A stretch of DNA of 64,000 bases from Rhabdaerophilum calidifontis (GCF_008641065.1 NZ_VTRS01000007.1:1-64000); one strand, 5' to 3'. Positions 17,996-26,835 are shown, numbered from the stretch's first letter. Notes: generated by a model from the letters alone, not told the origin. Made by a program: numbers and translations.

Positions 17996-20134
17996 TCACG
18001 CCGTGATCTGTCGCTGGATCGCGAAGGCGATCCGCATGGCCTGGGCCTGCTCCCAGAGCGGGATCGGCCAATCCCCGCCGGCCGTGATGGCGGTGTGGAA
18101 GGCGCGCAGCTCTTCCCGGTGCCCCTTCTCCGGCCGCGGCGCGCGCCAGCTGAGGCGCCCGTCGCTGGAGGACAGGGCCGTGTAATTGTCGAGGCTGTAG
18201 ACCCGGCCGTCGCAGAAGATTTCCATCCTTTCCTTCGGGAAACGGGCATCGCCCAGCGCCGTATAGGTGAGCACGGCCAGCGAGCCGTCCTCGAAGCGGA
18301 TCTGTGCCGAGAAATTGTCGTCCGGACGAAGGGCGCCGGACCGATCCCCGATCGCCATGGCACGGATCTCCTGCACGGGGGCGCCGGTCAGCGCCGTGAA
18401 GAGATCGTAGAAATGGCAGGCCTCGCCGATGTTGCGCCCGCCGCCTTCGGGGCCATGGACCCAGGTTTCCGGTGCAAGGTAGCCCGCATTCACGCGCAGA
18501 TCGATCATCATCGGCCCCTTCCGGTGCCGCAGCGCGGTGGAAAGCTGGCGGATCGGCGGCGAGAACCGCCGGTTGAACCCGGTCATCAGCACCGGGCCGG
18601 GCGTGTCGCGCGGGGCGAGCGCGGCTTCGATCCGCGCCAGTTCCTCTTCCGTCAGGCAGAGCGGCTTCTCGACGAAGACATGCCGCCCGGCCTCGATCGC
18701 CGCCAGAACCTGGCCGGCATGGAGATGATGGCGTGTCGCGATCAGCACCGCCTCGGTCTCCGGATCGTCGAGCAGCGCCGCGGGATCGGTCGCGGCCGCG
18801 AGGCCGCCGAACTGGCGCGCCGTGCTGACGGCACTCAGGCCCTGGCGGGTGACGATGGTCGTCAGCCGGAACCGGTCGCGCTCCGCGGCGATCAGCGGCA
18901 GCAGCGTTCCGGTCGCGAAGCCGCCCGCGCCGATCAGCCCGAGCCCGATCTGCCCGGTGCGCGCGCGCCGGACCACCGGGGCGGCGACCGGAATGATGCG
19001 CGCGGGCGCTGCGGCTTCCGGATACCGGAACAGGACCATCAGCGGGGCGTCGCCGCCCTCCTGAAGCCGGCGATACGCGGCCGCCGCCTCCTCCACCGGC
19101 ACGGGCGTGGCGATCAGATCCGCGATGTTCACCCGGCCGGCCGCGAGCAGATCCAGATAGGCGGCCATGTTGCGGTTCTCTGTCCAGCGGACAAAGCCGA
19201 GCGGATAATCGAGGCCCTCCTCCTCGTAGCGCCGGTCATAGCGGCCCGGCCCGTAAGAGGTGGAGATCAGCAGGTCGAGTTCCTTGGCATAGACATCGCC
19301 GCGATCGACCGCGAGCGCGACATCGCCGATCACCACGACGCGCCCCTTGCGGCGGCAGGCGCCGCAGGCCGCCGCCAGCACCCCCGGATCGCGCGTTGCG
19401 GCGGCGACGAGCACGCCATCGACGCCGTGCCCGCCGGTCAGGCGGGCCGCGAGGGCGGCCACATCCTCCGCCGCCGGATCGAGGACATGGGCGGCGCCCG
19501 CCCGCAGCGCCAGATCGCGCCGGGCGGCAAGCGGATCGACGCCGATGACCCGCACGCCATTGGCGTGGAGCAGCCGGCAGGCGAGCTGCCCGAGAATGCC
19601 GAGCCCGCTGACGAGAAACGTCTCTCCGATCGTCGGCGCGGCCCGCCGCACACCCTGGAGCGCGATGGCGCCCAGCGTCACCGTGCTGGCCTCCGCCTCG
19701 GCGAGGCCGTCCGGGACCAGCACGCAGAGATTCTCGGGCACGTTGACGAAGCCCGCGTGATGCGCCCAGTCGCTGCCGCCGCAGGCGACCCTGTCGCCCT
19801 CCCGGATCCCGGTGATGCCCGCGCCGATCCCGATCACGGTTCCGGCGGCCGAATAGCCGAGCGGCTGCAGGGCCTTCAGCTTGCGATCCACGAGCGCGCG
19901 GGTCTGCGCGATGCCGTTCTCCCGCGCATGCGCGATCAGGCGCTGAAGATCGCCGGACTTGTCGATCGCCCGCTTCCAGAGCGGCCGGTTGAGCGCGCGG
20001 ATGCCGCTCATCTCCGTTCCCACCGACACGCAGCTATGCCCGACGCGGACGAGCACCCGCCCCGGCTCGATGCCCGGCGCCGGAACCTCCGCCAGCGAAA
20101 CCCCGGCACGCGGCTGGATGACGACCTGTTTCAT
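17996..20134 (-). CDS. Bi-domain oxidoreductase: MDR dehydrogenase fused to Gfo/Idh/MocA
   Basis: The product is about 712 residues from ATG 20134. Residues 1-350 are a zinc-type alcohol dehydrogenase (MDR) domain, with GYSAAGTVIGIG, EGDRVACGG and the nucleotide-binding LVSGLGILGQLACRLL. Residues about 370-712 are a Gfo/Idh/MocA domain, with IGLGLIGAGGFATGTLLPLI and the catalytic EKP in VFVEKPLCL. This fusion is a recognised family in exopolysaccharide loci and probably carries out consecutive oxidation/reduction on a nucleotide sugar. The frame extends to 20359, but the extra residues are unrelated low-complexity sequence. It is the first gene of the minus operon, facing the large plus operon across a 290-base gap. 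Confidence 0.85.
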   Translation of the reverse strand: MKQVVIQPRAGVSLAEVPAPGIEPGRVLVRVGHSCVSVGTEMSGIRALNRPLWKRAIDKSGDLQRLIAHARENGIAQTRALVDRKLKALQPLGYSAAGTVIGIGAGITGIREGDRVACGGSDWAHHAGFVNVPENLCVLVPDGLAEAEASTVTLGAIALQGVRRAAPTIGETFLVSGLGILGQLACRLLHANGVRVIGVDPLAARRDLALRAGAAHVLDPAAEDVAALAARLTGGHGVDGVLVAAATRDPGVLAAACGACRRKGRVVVIGDVALAVDRGDVYAKELDLLISTSYGPGRYDRRYEEEGLDYPLGFVRWTENRNMAAYLDLLAAGRVNIADLIATPVPVEEAAAAYRRLQEGGDAPLMVLFRYPEAAAPARIIPVAAPVVRRARTGQIGLGLIGAGGFATGTLLPLIAAERDRFRLTTIVTRQGLSAVSTARQFGGLAAATDPAALLDDPETEAVLIATRHHLHAGQVLAAIEAGRHVFVEKPLCLTEEELARIEAALAPRDTPGPVLMTGFNRRFSPPIRQLSTALRHRKGPMMIDLRVNAGYLAPETWVHGPEGGGRNIGEACHFYDLFTALTGAPVQEIRAMAIGDRSGALRPDDNFSAQIRFEDGSLAVLTYTALGDARFPKERMEIFCDGRVYSLDNYTALSSSDGRLSWRAPRPEKGHREELRAFHTAITAGGDWPIPLWEQAQAMRIAFAIQRQITA

Positions 20135-20216
20135 GGCGTTCGATCTGAGCGGTTTGCGGCCTCCGGTCAAGCCGAAGCGGCCGTTTCCGCGGGGATCGGC
20201 CGCCGGCCCGCGATCC

Positions 20217-20245
20217 TTGACAAGCCTCCGGGCCAGAGGCAGAAC
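20217..20245 (+). promoter_or_regulatory. Candidate sigma-70 promoter of the large glycan operon
   Basis: TTGACA (20217-20222) is a perfect -35 box. After 17 bases comes CAGAAC (20240-20245), a degenerate -10 matching TATAAT at three positions. Transcription would start near 20252, about 43 bases before the ops-like element and about 170 bases before the first start codon. The arrangement resembles the helicase promoter candidate at 3902. Confidence 0.4.
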
Positions 20246-20290
20246 GGCGCCGCTTTCGGCTCCGGCAGCCCGGTGAAACCTGTTCACCCG

Positions 20291-20322
20291 GGCTGCGGTA
20301 GCGTGTCCGGACCTCCGCAGCC
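20291..20322 (+). promoter_or_regulatory. ops-like antitermination element inside an inverted repeat
   Basis: Bases 20295-20305 read GCGGTAGCGTG, identical to the last 11 of 12 bases of the E. coli ops element (GGCGGTAGCGTG) that pauses RNA polymerase and recruits RfaH. The site overlaps an inverted repeat: GGCTGCGG (20291-20298) pairs with CCGCAGCC (20315-20322), and the intervening bases contain the palindrome GTCCGGAC (20305-20312). It is on the non-template strand for the operon starting at 20425. The match is seen directly; recruitment of the protein encoded at 8114-8653 is inference. Confidence 0.6.
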
Positions 20323-20424
20323 GGGCTGAACCGTGTCTTCCGCAATCCTCCTGCCGCAAGGCTGCCTGGCCTCATCGCGCGCTGCGCGCCCGGTTGTCGC
20401 CGCGCCATTTCTCGGAAAAAGCTC

Positions 20425-21519
20425 TTGCCGGCCCTCGTTCATCTCGTTGCTGGCGCGCGGCCCAATTTCATGAAGGTGGCTCCGCTCTTCGATGCGCTGT
20501 CGGCGGAGCCCTGGTGCAGGGTCGCGCTGGTCCATACGGGCCAGCATCACGACGATGCCATGTCCGGCGTGCTGTTCCGGGATCTCGGTTTGCCGCCGCC
20601 GCACCATCATCTGGGGGTCGGCGGCGGCTCGCATGCCGAGCAGACCGGGCGCGTCATGGTCGCCTACGAGACCCTGATCCGCCGTGAACGGCCGGATTGC
20701 ACCATCGTGGTCGGCGATGTCGACAGCACGCTCGCCTGCACTCTGGCCGCGAAGAAGCTCGATTGCTTCGTCGCCCATCTCGAAGCCGGGTTGCGCAGTT
20801 TCGATCGGACGATGCCCGAAGAGATCAACCGTGTCGTCACCGACACCCTGGCCGACCTGCTCTGGACCCCGTCGCCCGACGCCGACGACAACCTCGCCGC
20901 CGAAGGCATCGCTGCGGACCGGATCGTCCGGGTCGGCAACATCATGATCGACACGCTGCTGCGGATGTGGCCGGCGATCCTCGCGGCGCCCGGCCCCGCG
21001 GCGCTCGGCCTGTCTTCGAAGGGTTTCGGCGTCGTGACGCTCCATCGTCCGGCGAATGTCGACCGGCCGGAGCCGCTGCGGCGCCTCGTCGACGCGCTGC
21101 TCCTCGCCGCGCGGCGCCTTCCGCTGGTCTTCCCTGTGCATCCGCGCACGCGCTCCGCATTGCAACGGCAGGGTTTCGAAACCGTCCTCGAACAGGGGGG
21201 CATCCGGCTGCTGCCGCCGCTCGGCTATGTCGAGTTCCTGGCGCTCGTCCGCGCTGCCGCCGTCGTGATCACCGATAGCGGCGGCATCCAGGAGGAGACG
21301 ACCTATCTCGACATCCCCTGCCTGACGCTGCGCCCGACGACCGAGCGGCCGATCACGGTGACGCAGGGCTCGAACCGTCTGGTCGCCCCGGAGACGCTCG
21401 ACCTGGCGCTTGCCGAGGTGCTCGCCGGCCGCCATCCGGGCGGGCGCCGGCCTGCTCTCTGGGACGGACAGACGGCCGGCCGCGTGGTCGCGAGCCTTCG
21501 CGCTCGCCTCGCAGCGTGA
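20425..21519 (+). CDS. wecB: UDP-N-acetylglucosamine 2-epimerase, non-hydrolysing
   Basis: The 364-residue product starts at TTG with GGAAA about 6 bases upstream. It contains VAGARPNFMKVAPL, the GDVDSTLAC nucleotide-site region, HLEAGLRSFDRTMPEEINR and DSGGIQEE, all characteristic of WecB/MnaA. It interconverts UDP-GlcNAc and UDP-ManNAc in the cytoplasm, supplying ManNAc or ManNAcA units. It is the first gene of the 43-kb operon and lies about 120 bases downstream of the ops-like element. A separate hydrolysing-type epimerase is encoded at 55426, so the two probably serve different sugars. Confidence 0.88.
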   Translation: MPALVHLVAGARPNFMKVAPLFDALSAEPWCRVALVHTGQHHDDAMSGVLFRDLGLPPPHHHLGVGGGSHAEQTGRVMVAYETLIRRERPDCTIVVGDVDSTLACTLAAKKLDCFVAHLEAGLRSFDRTMPEEINRVVTDTLADLLWTPSPDADDNLAAEGIAADRIVRVGNIMIDTLLRMWPAILAAPGPAALGLSSKGFGVVTLHRPANVDRPEPLRRLVDALLLAARRLPLVFPVHPRTRSALQRQGFETVLEQGGIRLLPPLGYVEFLALVRAAAVVITDSGGIQEETTYLDIPCLTLRPTTERPITVTQGSNRLVAPETLDLALAEVLAGRHPGGRRPALWDGQTAGRVVASLRARLAA

Positions 21520-21537
21520 GGTGGCAGGGCCAGGGCG

Positions 21538-22758
21538 ATGCGGGTTCTCGTGCTCTCGCCCGGCGTGCCGCATCCCGAGCGCGGCGCCAGCGTCGTGCTG
21601 TTCCACCATTACATCGCCGCGCTGGCGCGTTCGGGGCACGATCTCACGCATCTCTGCCTCCATGAGGGGCGCGAACCCGACCCGGCGGCGATCGCCGATC
21701 ACGGCGCGCGCACCGGCCTCGTCCCGGGCAGGACGCTGTTCGCCTGCGCCGCGGGCGGGTTCCGGGCCAGCCGGTTCTCGGTCCGGCTGGAGAACGGCGA
21801 TCCCGCCCCGCTCGACGCGCGGATCGCCGCGGCGCGGCCGGATGCGATCCTGGCCTTCGATATCCATGCGGCGGCGCTCGCCGCCGGCGCGAGCGCGGCC
21901 CGCAAGATCGTGTGGCTCGGCGATCTGCAATTCCAGTCCAGCTGGTACAATTACCTCTACGGTTTTCGCGAGAACCCGCTCAGCCTGCGCTGGCTTCCCT
22001 ATGCCTGGGCGCAGCGGCGGGCCTGGGCGCGAGTCTATGCCGATGTACTGCGGCATTTCGAGACCGTCATCGTCTCCTCGGGGTCCTCGGTCGCGGCCCT
22101 GGCGGAACTGGGGATCGCAAGCCGCTATGCGCCCTATCCCTGGCCGGCCGCGGCCGATCTACCCGCCGCGCTGCCGCCGAAACCGGCGATGCCGACCTTC
22201 CTGTTCTTCGGCAACCTGACCGGGTTGGGTTCGCGATCGGCGCTGCATTTCATGTTCCGCAAGGTGGTGCCGCGGCTGCGCCGCCTCTGGGGACGCGGCG
22301 GGTTCCGGCTGCTGATCGCCGGGCACGCGGATCTGCGGGATTTCGCGGTGCGCGCCATCGCCGAAACCCCGGAGCTTGAATTTCTGGGCTTCGTCGAGGA
22401 TCTCGTCGGCCTCATCCGGCAATGCCATGCCGTTCTGGCGCCGATGGATGTCCCCGTCGGTAACCGGAGCCGGATCCTCACGGCCATGGCCGCGGGCGGG
22501 CTCGTCATCGCCCATCGCAACACGAGCCTCGGCAACCCGGCGCTTGTCGACGGGCAGACGGCGCGCCTGTTTGGCACCGCCGACGAGATGGTCGCGCAGA
22601 TGCGCGACGCGTTCCGCGACCCCGCGCGGCAGATGCCGGTTATTCGCGCCGCGCATCGCGTGTATGAGGAGCAGTTCAGCCCGGCGGCTGCCTCCGGGCT
22701 GTTTGTCTCGCTGCTGGCCGGGCAGGCGCCGGCAGCGCGGACCGATGAAACCCTGTAA
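21538..22758 (+). CDS. Glycosyltransferase, GT4-like
   Basis: The product is 406 residues, opening VLVLSPGVPHPERGASVVLF (acceptor domain). The C-terminal Rossmann domain contains LEFLGFVEDLVGLIRQCHAVLAP and NRSRILTAMAAGG, the latter in the position of the usual E-x7-E region. This looks like a divergent GT-B enzyme acting at the inner membrane. The gene begins 19 bases after wecB. Donor and linkage are unknown. Confidence 0.82.
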   Translation: MRVLVLSPGVPHPERGASVVLFHHYIAALARSGHDLTHLCLHEGREPDPAAIADHGARTGLVPGRTLFACAAGGFRASRFSVRLENGDPAPLDARIAAARPDAILAFDIHAAALAAGASAARKIVWLGDLQFQSSWYNYLYGFRENPLSLRWLPYAWAQRRAWARVYADVLRHFETVIVSSGSSVAALAELGIASRYAPYPWPAAADLPAALPPKPAMPTFLFFGNLTGLGSRSALHFMFRKVVPRLRRLWGRGGFRLLIAGHADLRDFAVRAIAETPELEFLGFVEDLVGLIRQCHAVLAPMDVPVGNRSRILTAMAAGGLVIAHRNTSLGNPALVDGQTARLFGTADEMVAQMRDAFRDPARQMPVIRAAHRVYEEQFSPAAASGLFVSLLAGQAPAARTDETL

Positions 22759-22798
22759 AGCTGCCCGGCAGTCGAGCGTTGAGAGAAAGTCGTGACAG

Positions 22799-24064
22799 AT
22801 GGCCGCGCACCATGATCTGAGCGTTGGAACGCTGACCTGTTGCCAGGTCTGCAATTCCACGCGGCTCCAGCCCGTGATCGACCTGGGCCACCAGCCGCCC
22901 TGCGACAGCCTGCTCTGGCCGCACCAGCGCAACGAGCCCGAGACGAGCTACCCGCTGCGGCTGTTCTTCTGCGAGGATTGCTCGCTGGTGCAGATCGACC
23001 ATGTCGTGGCGCCGGAGGTGCTGTTCTTCCCCGATTATCCGTATCGATCGGGCATCACCGCGACGCTCGTCGAGAAGCTGAGCCGCACGGCGCAATCCAC
23101 GCTGGGCCGGTTTCAGGTCGAACCCGGATCGCTCGTCATCGATATCGGCTCGAATGACGGCACGGTGCTCTCGGCGTTCAAGCAGCGCGGCATGCGGGTT
23201 CTCGGCGTCGAGGCGACCAATATCGCGCAGATCGCCAACCAATCGGGGATCGAGACCCTGCAAGCCTTCTTCGACGAGACGGTCGCGGCGCGGATCGTCC
23301 GCGATTACGGGCATGCCTCGGTCATGACCGCGACGAACGTTTTCGCGCATGTCGCCGGGCTCGGCACGATCATGCGCGGCGTCTCCGCCCTTCTCGAGGA
23401 TGGCGGCGTCTTCGTGACGGAATCGCATTACATCCTCGATCTTATCGAGACCCTGCAATACGACAGCATATACCATGAGCATCTCCGCTATTACTCTCTG
23501 AAGTCGATTATCCGGCTGTTCGAACAATATGATTTCACGGTCGCCGATGTGGAGCGGATCGACAATTACGGCGGCTCGATCCGCGTCTTCGCCGTCAAGG
23601 GCAGGGGGCGGCCGGTCAGCGATGCGGTCCGCGACCTGCTGGCGACCGAGCGGGAGGCGGGGCTCTACGAGGGCGCGGTCTATCAGGCCTTCGCCGAGCG
23701 CGTGCGGCGCAGCCGCCGCGACCTGCTCGCGAAGGTGCTGGAAATCCGCGCCGCCGGCCACACGCTCTGCGGCATCGGCTGCCCGGGCAGGTCGAGCACG
23801 CTCCTGAACTATGTCGGCATCGACCCCGACCTCATGCCCTATATCGCCGAGCAATCCTCGTCGCTCAAGCTCGGCCTCTTCCTGCCCGGCATGCATATCC
23901 CCATCGTGGACGAGGAGCGGATGTTCCGCGAGCAGCCGGATTATGCGCTTATGCTCTCCTGGCATTACGCCCGGCCGATCATCGCGAAGCTGCGGCAGCG
24001 GGGGCTCCGGTCGAAGATCATCCTCCCCCTTCCCGAGGTGACGATCGACATCGCGCAGGGATGA
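22799..24064 (+). CDS. Sugar C-methyltransferase, NovU/TylC3-like
   Basis: The 421-residue product has three parts. An N-terminal zinc-binding region has CCQVC and CEDC (Methyltransf_13). A SAM domain has VIDIGSNDGTVLSAF followed by the family's YHEHLRYYS catalytic segment. A C-terminal domain has GCPGRSSTLLNYVGID. This order is characteristic of the NovU/TylC3/EryBIII family, which adds a methyl group to carbon 3 or 5 of keto-deoxysugars. The protein may therefore generate a branched sugar. Its stop overlaps the next start by 4 bases. It is one of eleven methyltransferases in the operon and the only one with this architecture. Confidence 0.85.
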   Translation: MAAHHDLSVGTLTCCQVCNSTRLQPVIDLGHQPPCDSLLWPHQRNEPETSYPLRLFFCEDCSLVQIDHVVAPEVLFFPDYPYRSGITATLVEKLSRTAQSTLGRFQVEPGSLVIDIGSNDGTVLSAFKQRGMRVLGVEATNIAQIANQSGIETLQAFFDETVAARIVRDYGHASVMTATNVFAHVAGLGTIMRGVSALLEDGGVFVTESHYILDLIETLQYDSIYHEHLRYYSLKSIIRLFEQYDFTVADVERIDNYGGSIRVFAVKGRGRPVSDAVRDLLATEREAGLYEGAVYQAFAERVRRSRRDLLAKVLEIRAAGHTLCGIGCPGRSSTLLNYVGIDPDLMPYIAEQSSSLKLGLFLPGMHIPIVDEERMFREQPDYALMLSWHYARPIIAKLRQRGLRSKIILPLPEVTIDIAQG

Positions 24065-25092
24065 GCATGCTGCGGGTGGGTCTTGCCGGCGTCGGCTTCG
24101 GCGCGCAGGTCTATATCCCGGCTTTGGCCGCCACGCCCGGCATCCGCCTTGTGGCGCTCGCCGATGGCGGTTCGGGCCGTGCGGCGCAGATCGCCGAAGC
24201 CGGAACCACGCCCTATTCGGATGCCGGCCGGATGATCGCGGAAGCGGCGCTCGACATGGTGATCGTCGCGGTGCCGCCGCGCGCCCAGGCGCGGCTCGTC
24301 CATGCCGCGCTGGATCGCGGCCTCTCCGTCCTGTGCGAGAAGCCGTTCGGCTTCGATCTCGACGAAGCCGAAGCCATGGCCGCCAGGGCCCGCACGGCGC
24401 GCGGCGGCTTCGCCCTGGGGTTCCAGTTCCGCTACGATGCCGGGCTTGCGACGCTGGCGCGGGCCGTGCGGGCCGGGGAGATCGGGCGCATCCACCATGT
24501 GGACGTGGCCTGGCTGACCTCCGGCGGCGCCCGGCCCGACCGGCAATGGAGCTGGCGGGACGACGCCGCCCGGTCCGGCGGGATCCTGACCGAGTTCGGC
24601 TCCCATGTCCTCGATTACCTCGCCTGGCTCTGTGCGGCGCCGGTCGAAGCCGTGGTCCTGAGCGAGCGCAAGCGCATTCAGGACCGTCCCGCGGGCGAGG
24701 GACGTCTGCAGACGGAGACGGCGGACAGCCTGTCGATGCTCGCGCATTTCGGCGAGGTTCCGGCGCTGATCGCGATTTCCAACACGGAATCCGTCCCGCT
24801 CGGCCATCGCGTCACCGTGCATGGCGAGGGCGGACGGCTCGTCTGGTGCCATCGGCCGCCCTTCGGGCTGGCGGATCATCGGGTCTGGATCGAGGATGGC
24901 GCCGGCGAGCGGGTCTTGCCGCTGGCGGGCGCCCCGGCGCATCCGGACATGCGGGTTGCCGCCAGTGCCGCCCTGCTCGCCGATTGGCTGGCGGCGCATC
25001 ACGGCGCCGCACCGCCGGATCTGCCCGGTTTCGAGGCCGGGCTCGCGGTGCGCCGCGCCATGCAGCGCGCCCGCGCCCATCCGCTTCGCTGA
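24061..25092 (+). CDS. Gfo/Idh/MocA-family oxidoreductase
   Basis: The product is 343 residues: an N-terminal Rossmann domain (LRVGLAGVGFGAQVYIPAL) and the catalytic Lys in LCEKPFGF, followed by the C-terminal alpha/beta domain. It likely oxidises or reduces a nucleotide-sugar carbon with NAD(P). ATG 24061 overlaps the upstream methyltransferase stop. With the paralog at 25801 it flanks an SpsF-like nucleotidyltransferase. This three-gene block may make one activated sugar; the exact reaction cannot be assigned from sequence. Confidence 0.83.
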   Translation: MSMLRVGLAGVGFGAQVYIPALAATPGIRLVALADGGSGRAAQIAEAGTTPYSDAGRMIAEAALDMVIVAVPPRAQARLVHAALDRGLSVLCEKPFGFDLDEAEAMAARARTARGGFALGFQFRYDAGLATLARAVRAGEIGRIHHVDVAWLTSGGARPDRQWSWRDDAARSGGILTEFGSHVLDYLAWLCAAPVEAVVLSERKRIQDRPAGEGRLQTETADSLSMLAHFGEVPALIAISNTESVPLGHRVTVHGEGGRLVWCHRPPFGLADHRVWIEDGAGERVLPLAGAPAHPDMRVAASAALLADWLAAHHGAAPPDLPGFEAGLAVRRAMQRARAHPLR

Positions 25093-25099
25093 GGGCGTC

Positions 25100-25804
25100 A
25101 TGCGGGTGGTCGCGATCGTCCAGGCCCGCTGGTCCTCGGCAAGATTGCCGGGCAAGGTCGTGCGCGTGCTCGCCGGCCGGCCGCTGCTCGGCCATCTGGT
25201 CGGAAGGCTGCGCCGGGTGAACGGCCTCGATGGCATCGCCATCGCGACCTCGGACGCGCCGAGCGACGATCCCGTGGCCGCTTTCGCGGCGCGCGAGGGA
25301 ATCCCCTGCCATCGCGGGCCGCTGGAGGATGTCGCGACGCGGATGCTGGGAGCGGCCCGCGCGAGCGGTGCGGATGCCTTCGTCCGGATCAGCGGCGACA
25401 GCCCGCTCCTCGATCCGGATATCGTCGCGCAGGCGCTGCGGCTATTCGGGGATGCGCGGCCGGATCTGGTCAGCAATGTCGTGCGCAGAACCTTTCCCAA
25501 GGGGCAATCGGTAGAGATCGTGAGGGTCGAGACGTTCGCGCGGCTGCTGCCGCGCTTCGGTGCGGGCGAGGACCGCGAGCATGTGACGCCGTTCCTCTAT
25601 CGCAACCCCGACCTGTGCCGGATCGTCGGCTTCGAGCGCGAACCGCCGGCAGGCGAGGTTCAGCTCTCGATCGATACGGAAGAGGATTTCAAGGCCGTCG
25701 AGCGCCTCATCCATGCGCTTGGCCCGGAGGCGGATGCGGCCGGGCTCGAGACCCTGCTGGCGACCCGGCAGCGTTTGATTGCGGAAGGAGTGCTGCGCGC
25801 ATGA
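25100..25804 (+). CDS. SpsF-like cytidylyltransferase-family protein
   Basis: The product is 234 residues. It opens VVAIVQARWSSARLPGKV, the nucleotide-binding loop of SpsF/KdsB-type transferases, and contains RISGDSPLLDPDIV with the metal-binding Asp. It probably activates a sugar as a CMP or other NDP derivative. In flagellar and surface nonulosonic-acid loci an SpsF-like gene is common next to Gfo/Idh/MocA genes. A second, NeuA-type transferase is encoded at 56597, so this one may act on a different sugar. It overlaps the next gene by 4 bases. Confidence 0.78.
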   Translation: MRVVAIVQARWSSARLPGKVVRVLAGRPLLGHLVGRLRRVNGLDGIAIATSDAPSDDPVAAFAAREGIPCHRGPLEDVATRMLGAARASGADAFVRISGDSPLLDPDIVAQALRLFGDARPDLVSNVVRRTFPKGQSVEIVRVETFARLLPRFGAGEDREHVTPFLYRNPDLCRIVGFEREPPAGEVQLSIDTEEDFKAVERLIHALGPEADAAGLETLLATRQRLIAEGVLRA

Positions 25805-26817
25805 CGATCCGCGCCGGCGTCATCGGCCTCGGCATCGGCGAGCAGCACGCCGCCTTCCTCGATTCCGCGCCCGGCTGTGCGCTGGTCGCCGTTTGCGATC
25901 GGGACGAGGCGCGGCTCGCCGCAACAGGCGCGCGTTTTCCGGCGGCCGCGCGCTATGCGGATGCGCGCGCGATGCTCGACGGCGCGGCGCTGGATCTGGT
26001 CGTGGTCGCGAGCTACGACGCCGATCATGCCGCCCAGATCCTCGACGCCATCGCGCGGGGTTGCCATGTCTTCGCCGAGAAGCCGCTGGCGACGCGGGAG
26101 GAAGACACGGCCGCCATCGCGGCCGCCTTGGCCGCCCGGCCCGGCATCCGGCTGTCGAGCAACACGATCCTGCGGCGCTCCCCGCGCTTCCTGGCGCTCA
26201 AGGCCGAGATCGGGCGCGGCGCGTTCGGCCGGCTGACCGCCATCGAGGGCGATTACAATTACGGCCGCCTGCACAAGCTGACCGAGGGCTGGCGCGGCCG
26301 CGATCCCGGATATTCCGTCATCCTCGGCGGCGGGATCCATCTCGCCGACCTTCTGCTGTGGCTCGTGGCGTCTCCGGCGCGCGAGGTCTTCGCGCTCTCC
26401 AACGCCATTGCCAGCCAGGGCACCGCCTTTGCGGGGCAGGATCTCGCGATGGCGCTGGTCCGGTTCGAGAACGGCGTGATCGGCAAGATCGGCGCGAATT
26501 TCGGCTGTGTCGAGCCGCATTTCCATCGCTTGCTGGTTTATGGTACCGAGGCAACCTTCGAGAACGGCCGCGATCACGCGCGGATCTGGCGGTCGCGGGA
26601 TCCCGCGGTCGCGCCGGAGCGTGTGGAAACGGCCTATCCGGGCGTGCCGAAGCACGCGCTGCTCGCATGCTTCGTGTCATCCCTGCTCGGGCAGGGGGAT
26701 GCCGCGATCCGCGCGGAGGAGGTGTTCGCCGCGATGAATTTGTGCCACGCCATCGATCGCTCCGCCCGCAGCGGCAGGCCGGAACCCGTCCTGCCCTCCA
26801 TCTCCTTTTCCGCATGA
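25801..26817 (+). CDS. Gfo/Idh/MocA-family oxidoreductase
   Basis: The product is 338 residues from ATG 25801, which overlaps the preceding stop (ATGA). The Rossmann motif is GVIGLGIGEQHAAFL and the catalytic EKP lies in VFAEKPLAT. The C-terminal domain contains GGGIHLADLLLWL, where the conserved His sits. It probably acts with the oxidoreductase at 24061 on a nucleotide-linked sugar. The two proteins are clearly diverged, so this is not a recent duplication. Confidence 0.83.
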   Translation: MTIRAGVIGLGIGEQHAAFLDSAPGCALVAVCDRDEARLAATGARFPAAARYADARAMLDGAALDLVVVASYDADHAAQILDAIARGCHVFAEKPLATREEDTAAIAAALAARPGIRLSSNTILRRSPRFLALKAEIGRGAFGRLTAIEGDYNYGRLHKLTEGWRGRDPGYSVILGGGIHLADLLLWLVASPAREVFALSNAIASQGTAFAGQDLAMALVRFENGVIGKIGANFGCVEPHFHRLLVYGTEATFENGRDHARIWRSRDPAVAPERVETAYPGVPKHALLACFVSSLLGQGDAAIRAEEVFAAMNLCHAIDRSARSGRPEPVLPSISFSA

Positions 26818-26835
26818 ACCTGAAAGATAGCCATC

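Larger units (their letters stand above)
20135..20424. other. Divergent intergenic leader between two glycan operons
   Basis: This 290-base region is the largest non-coding gap inside the glycan locus. On the plus strand it holds a promoter candidate (20217-20245), a long inverted repeat (20291-20322) with an ops-like element, a run of GC-rich leader sequence and a GGAAA ribosome-binding site at 20414-20418. I see no convincing minus-strand promoter for the bi-domain oxidoreductase, no small ORF with a good start and no U-run terminator. Confidence 0.6.
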
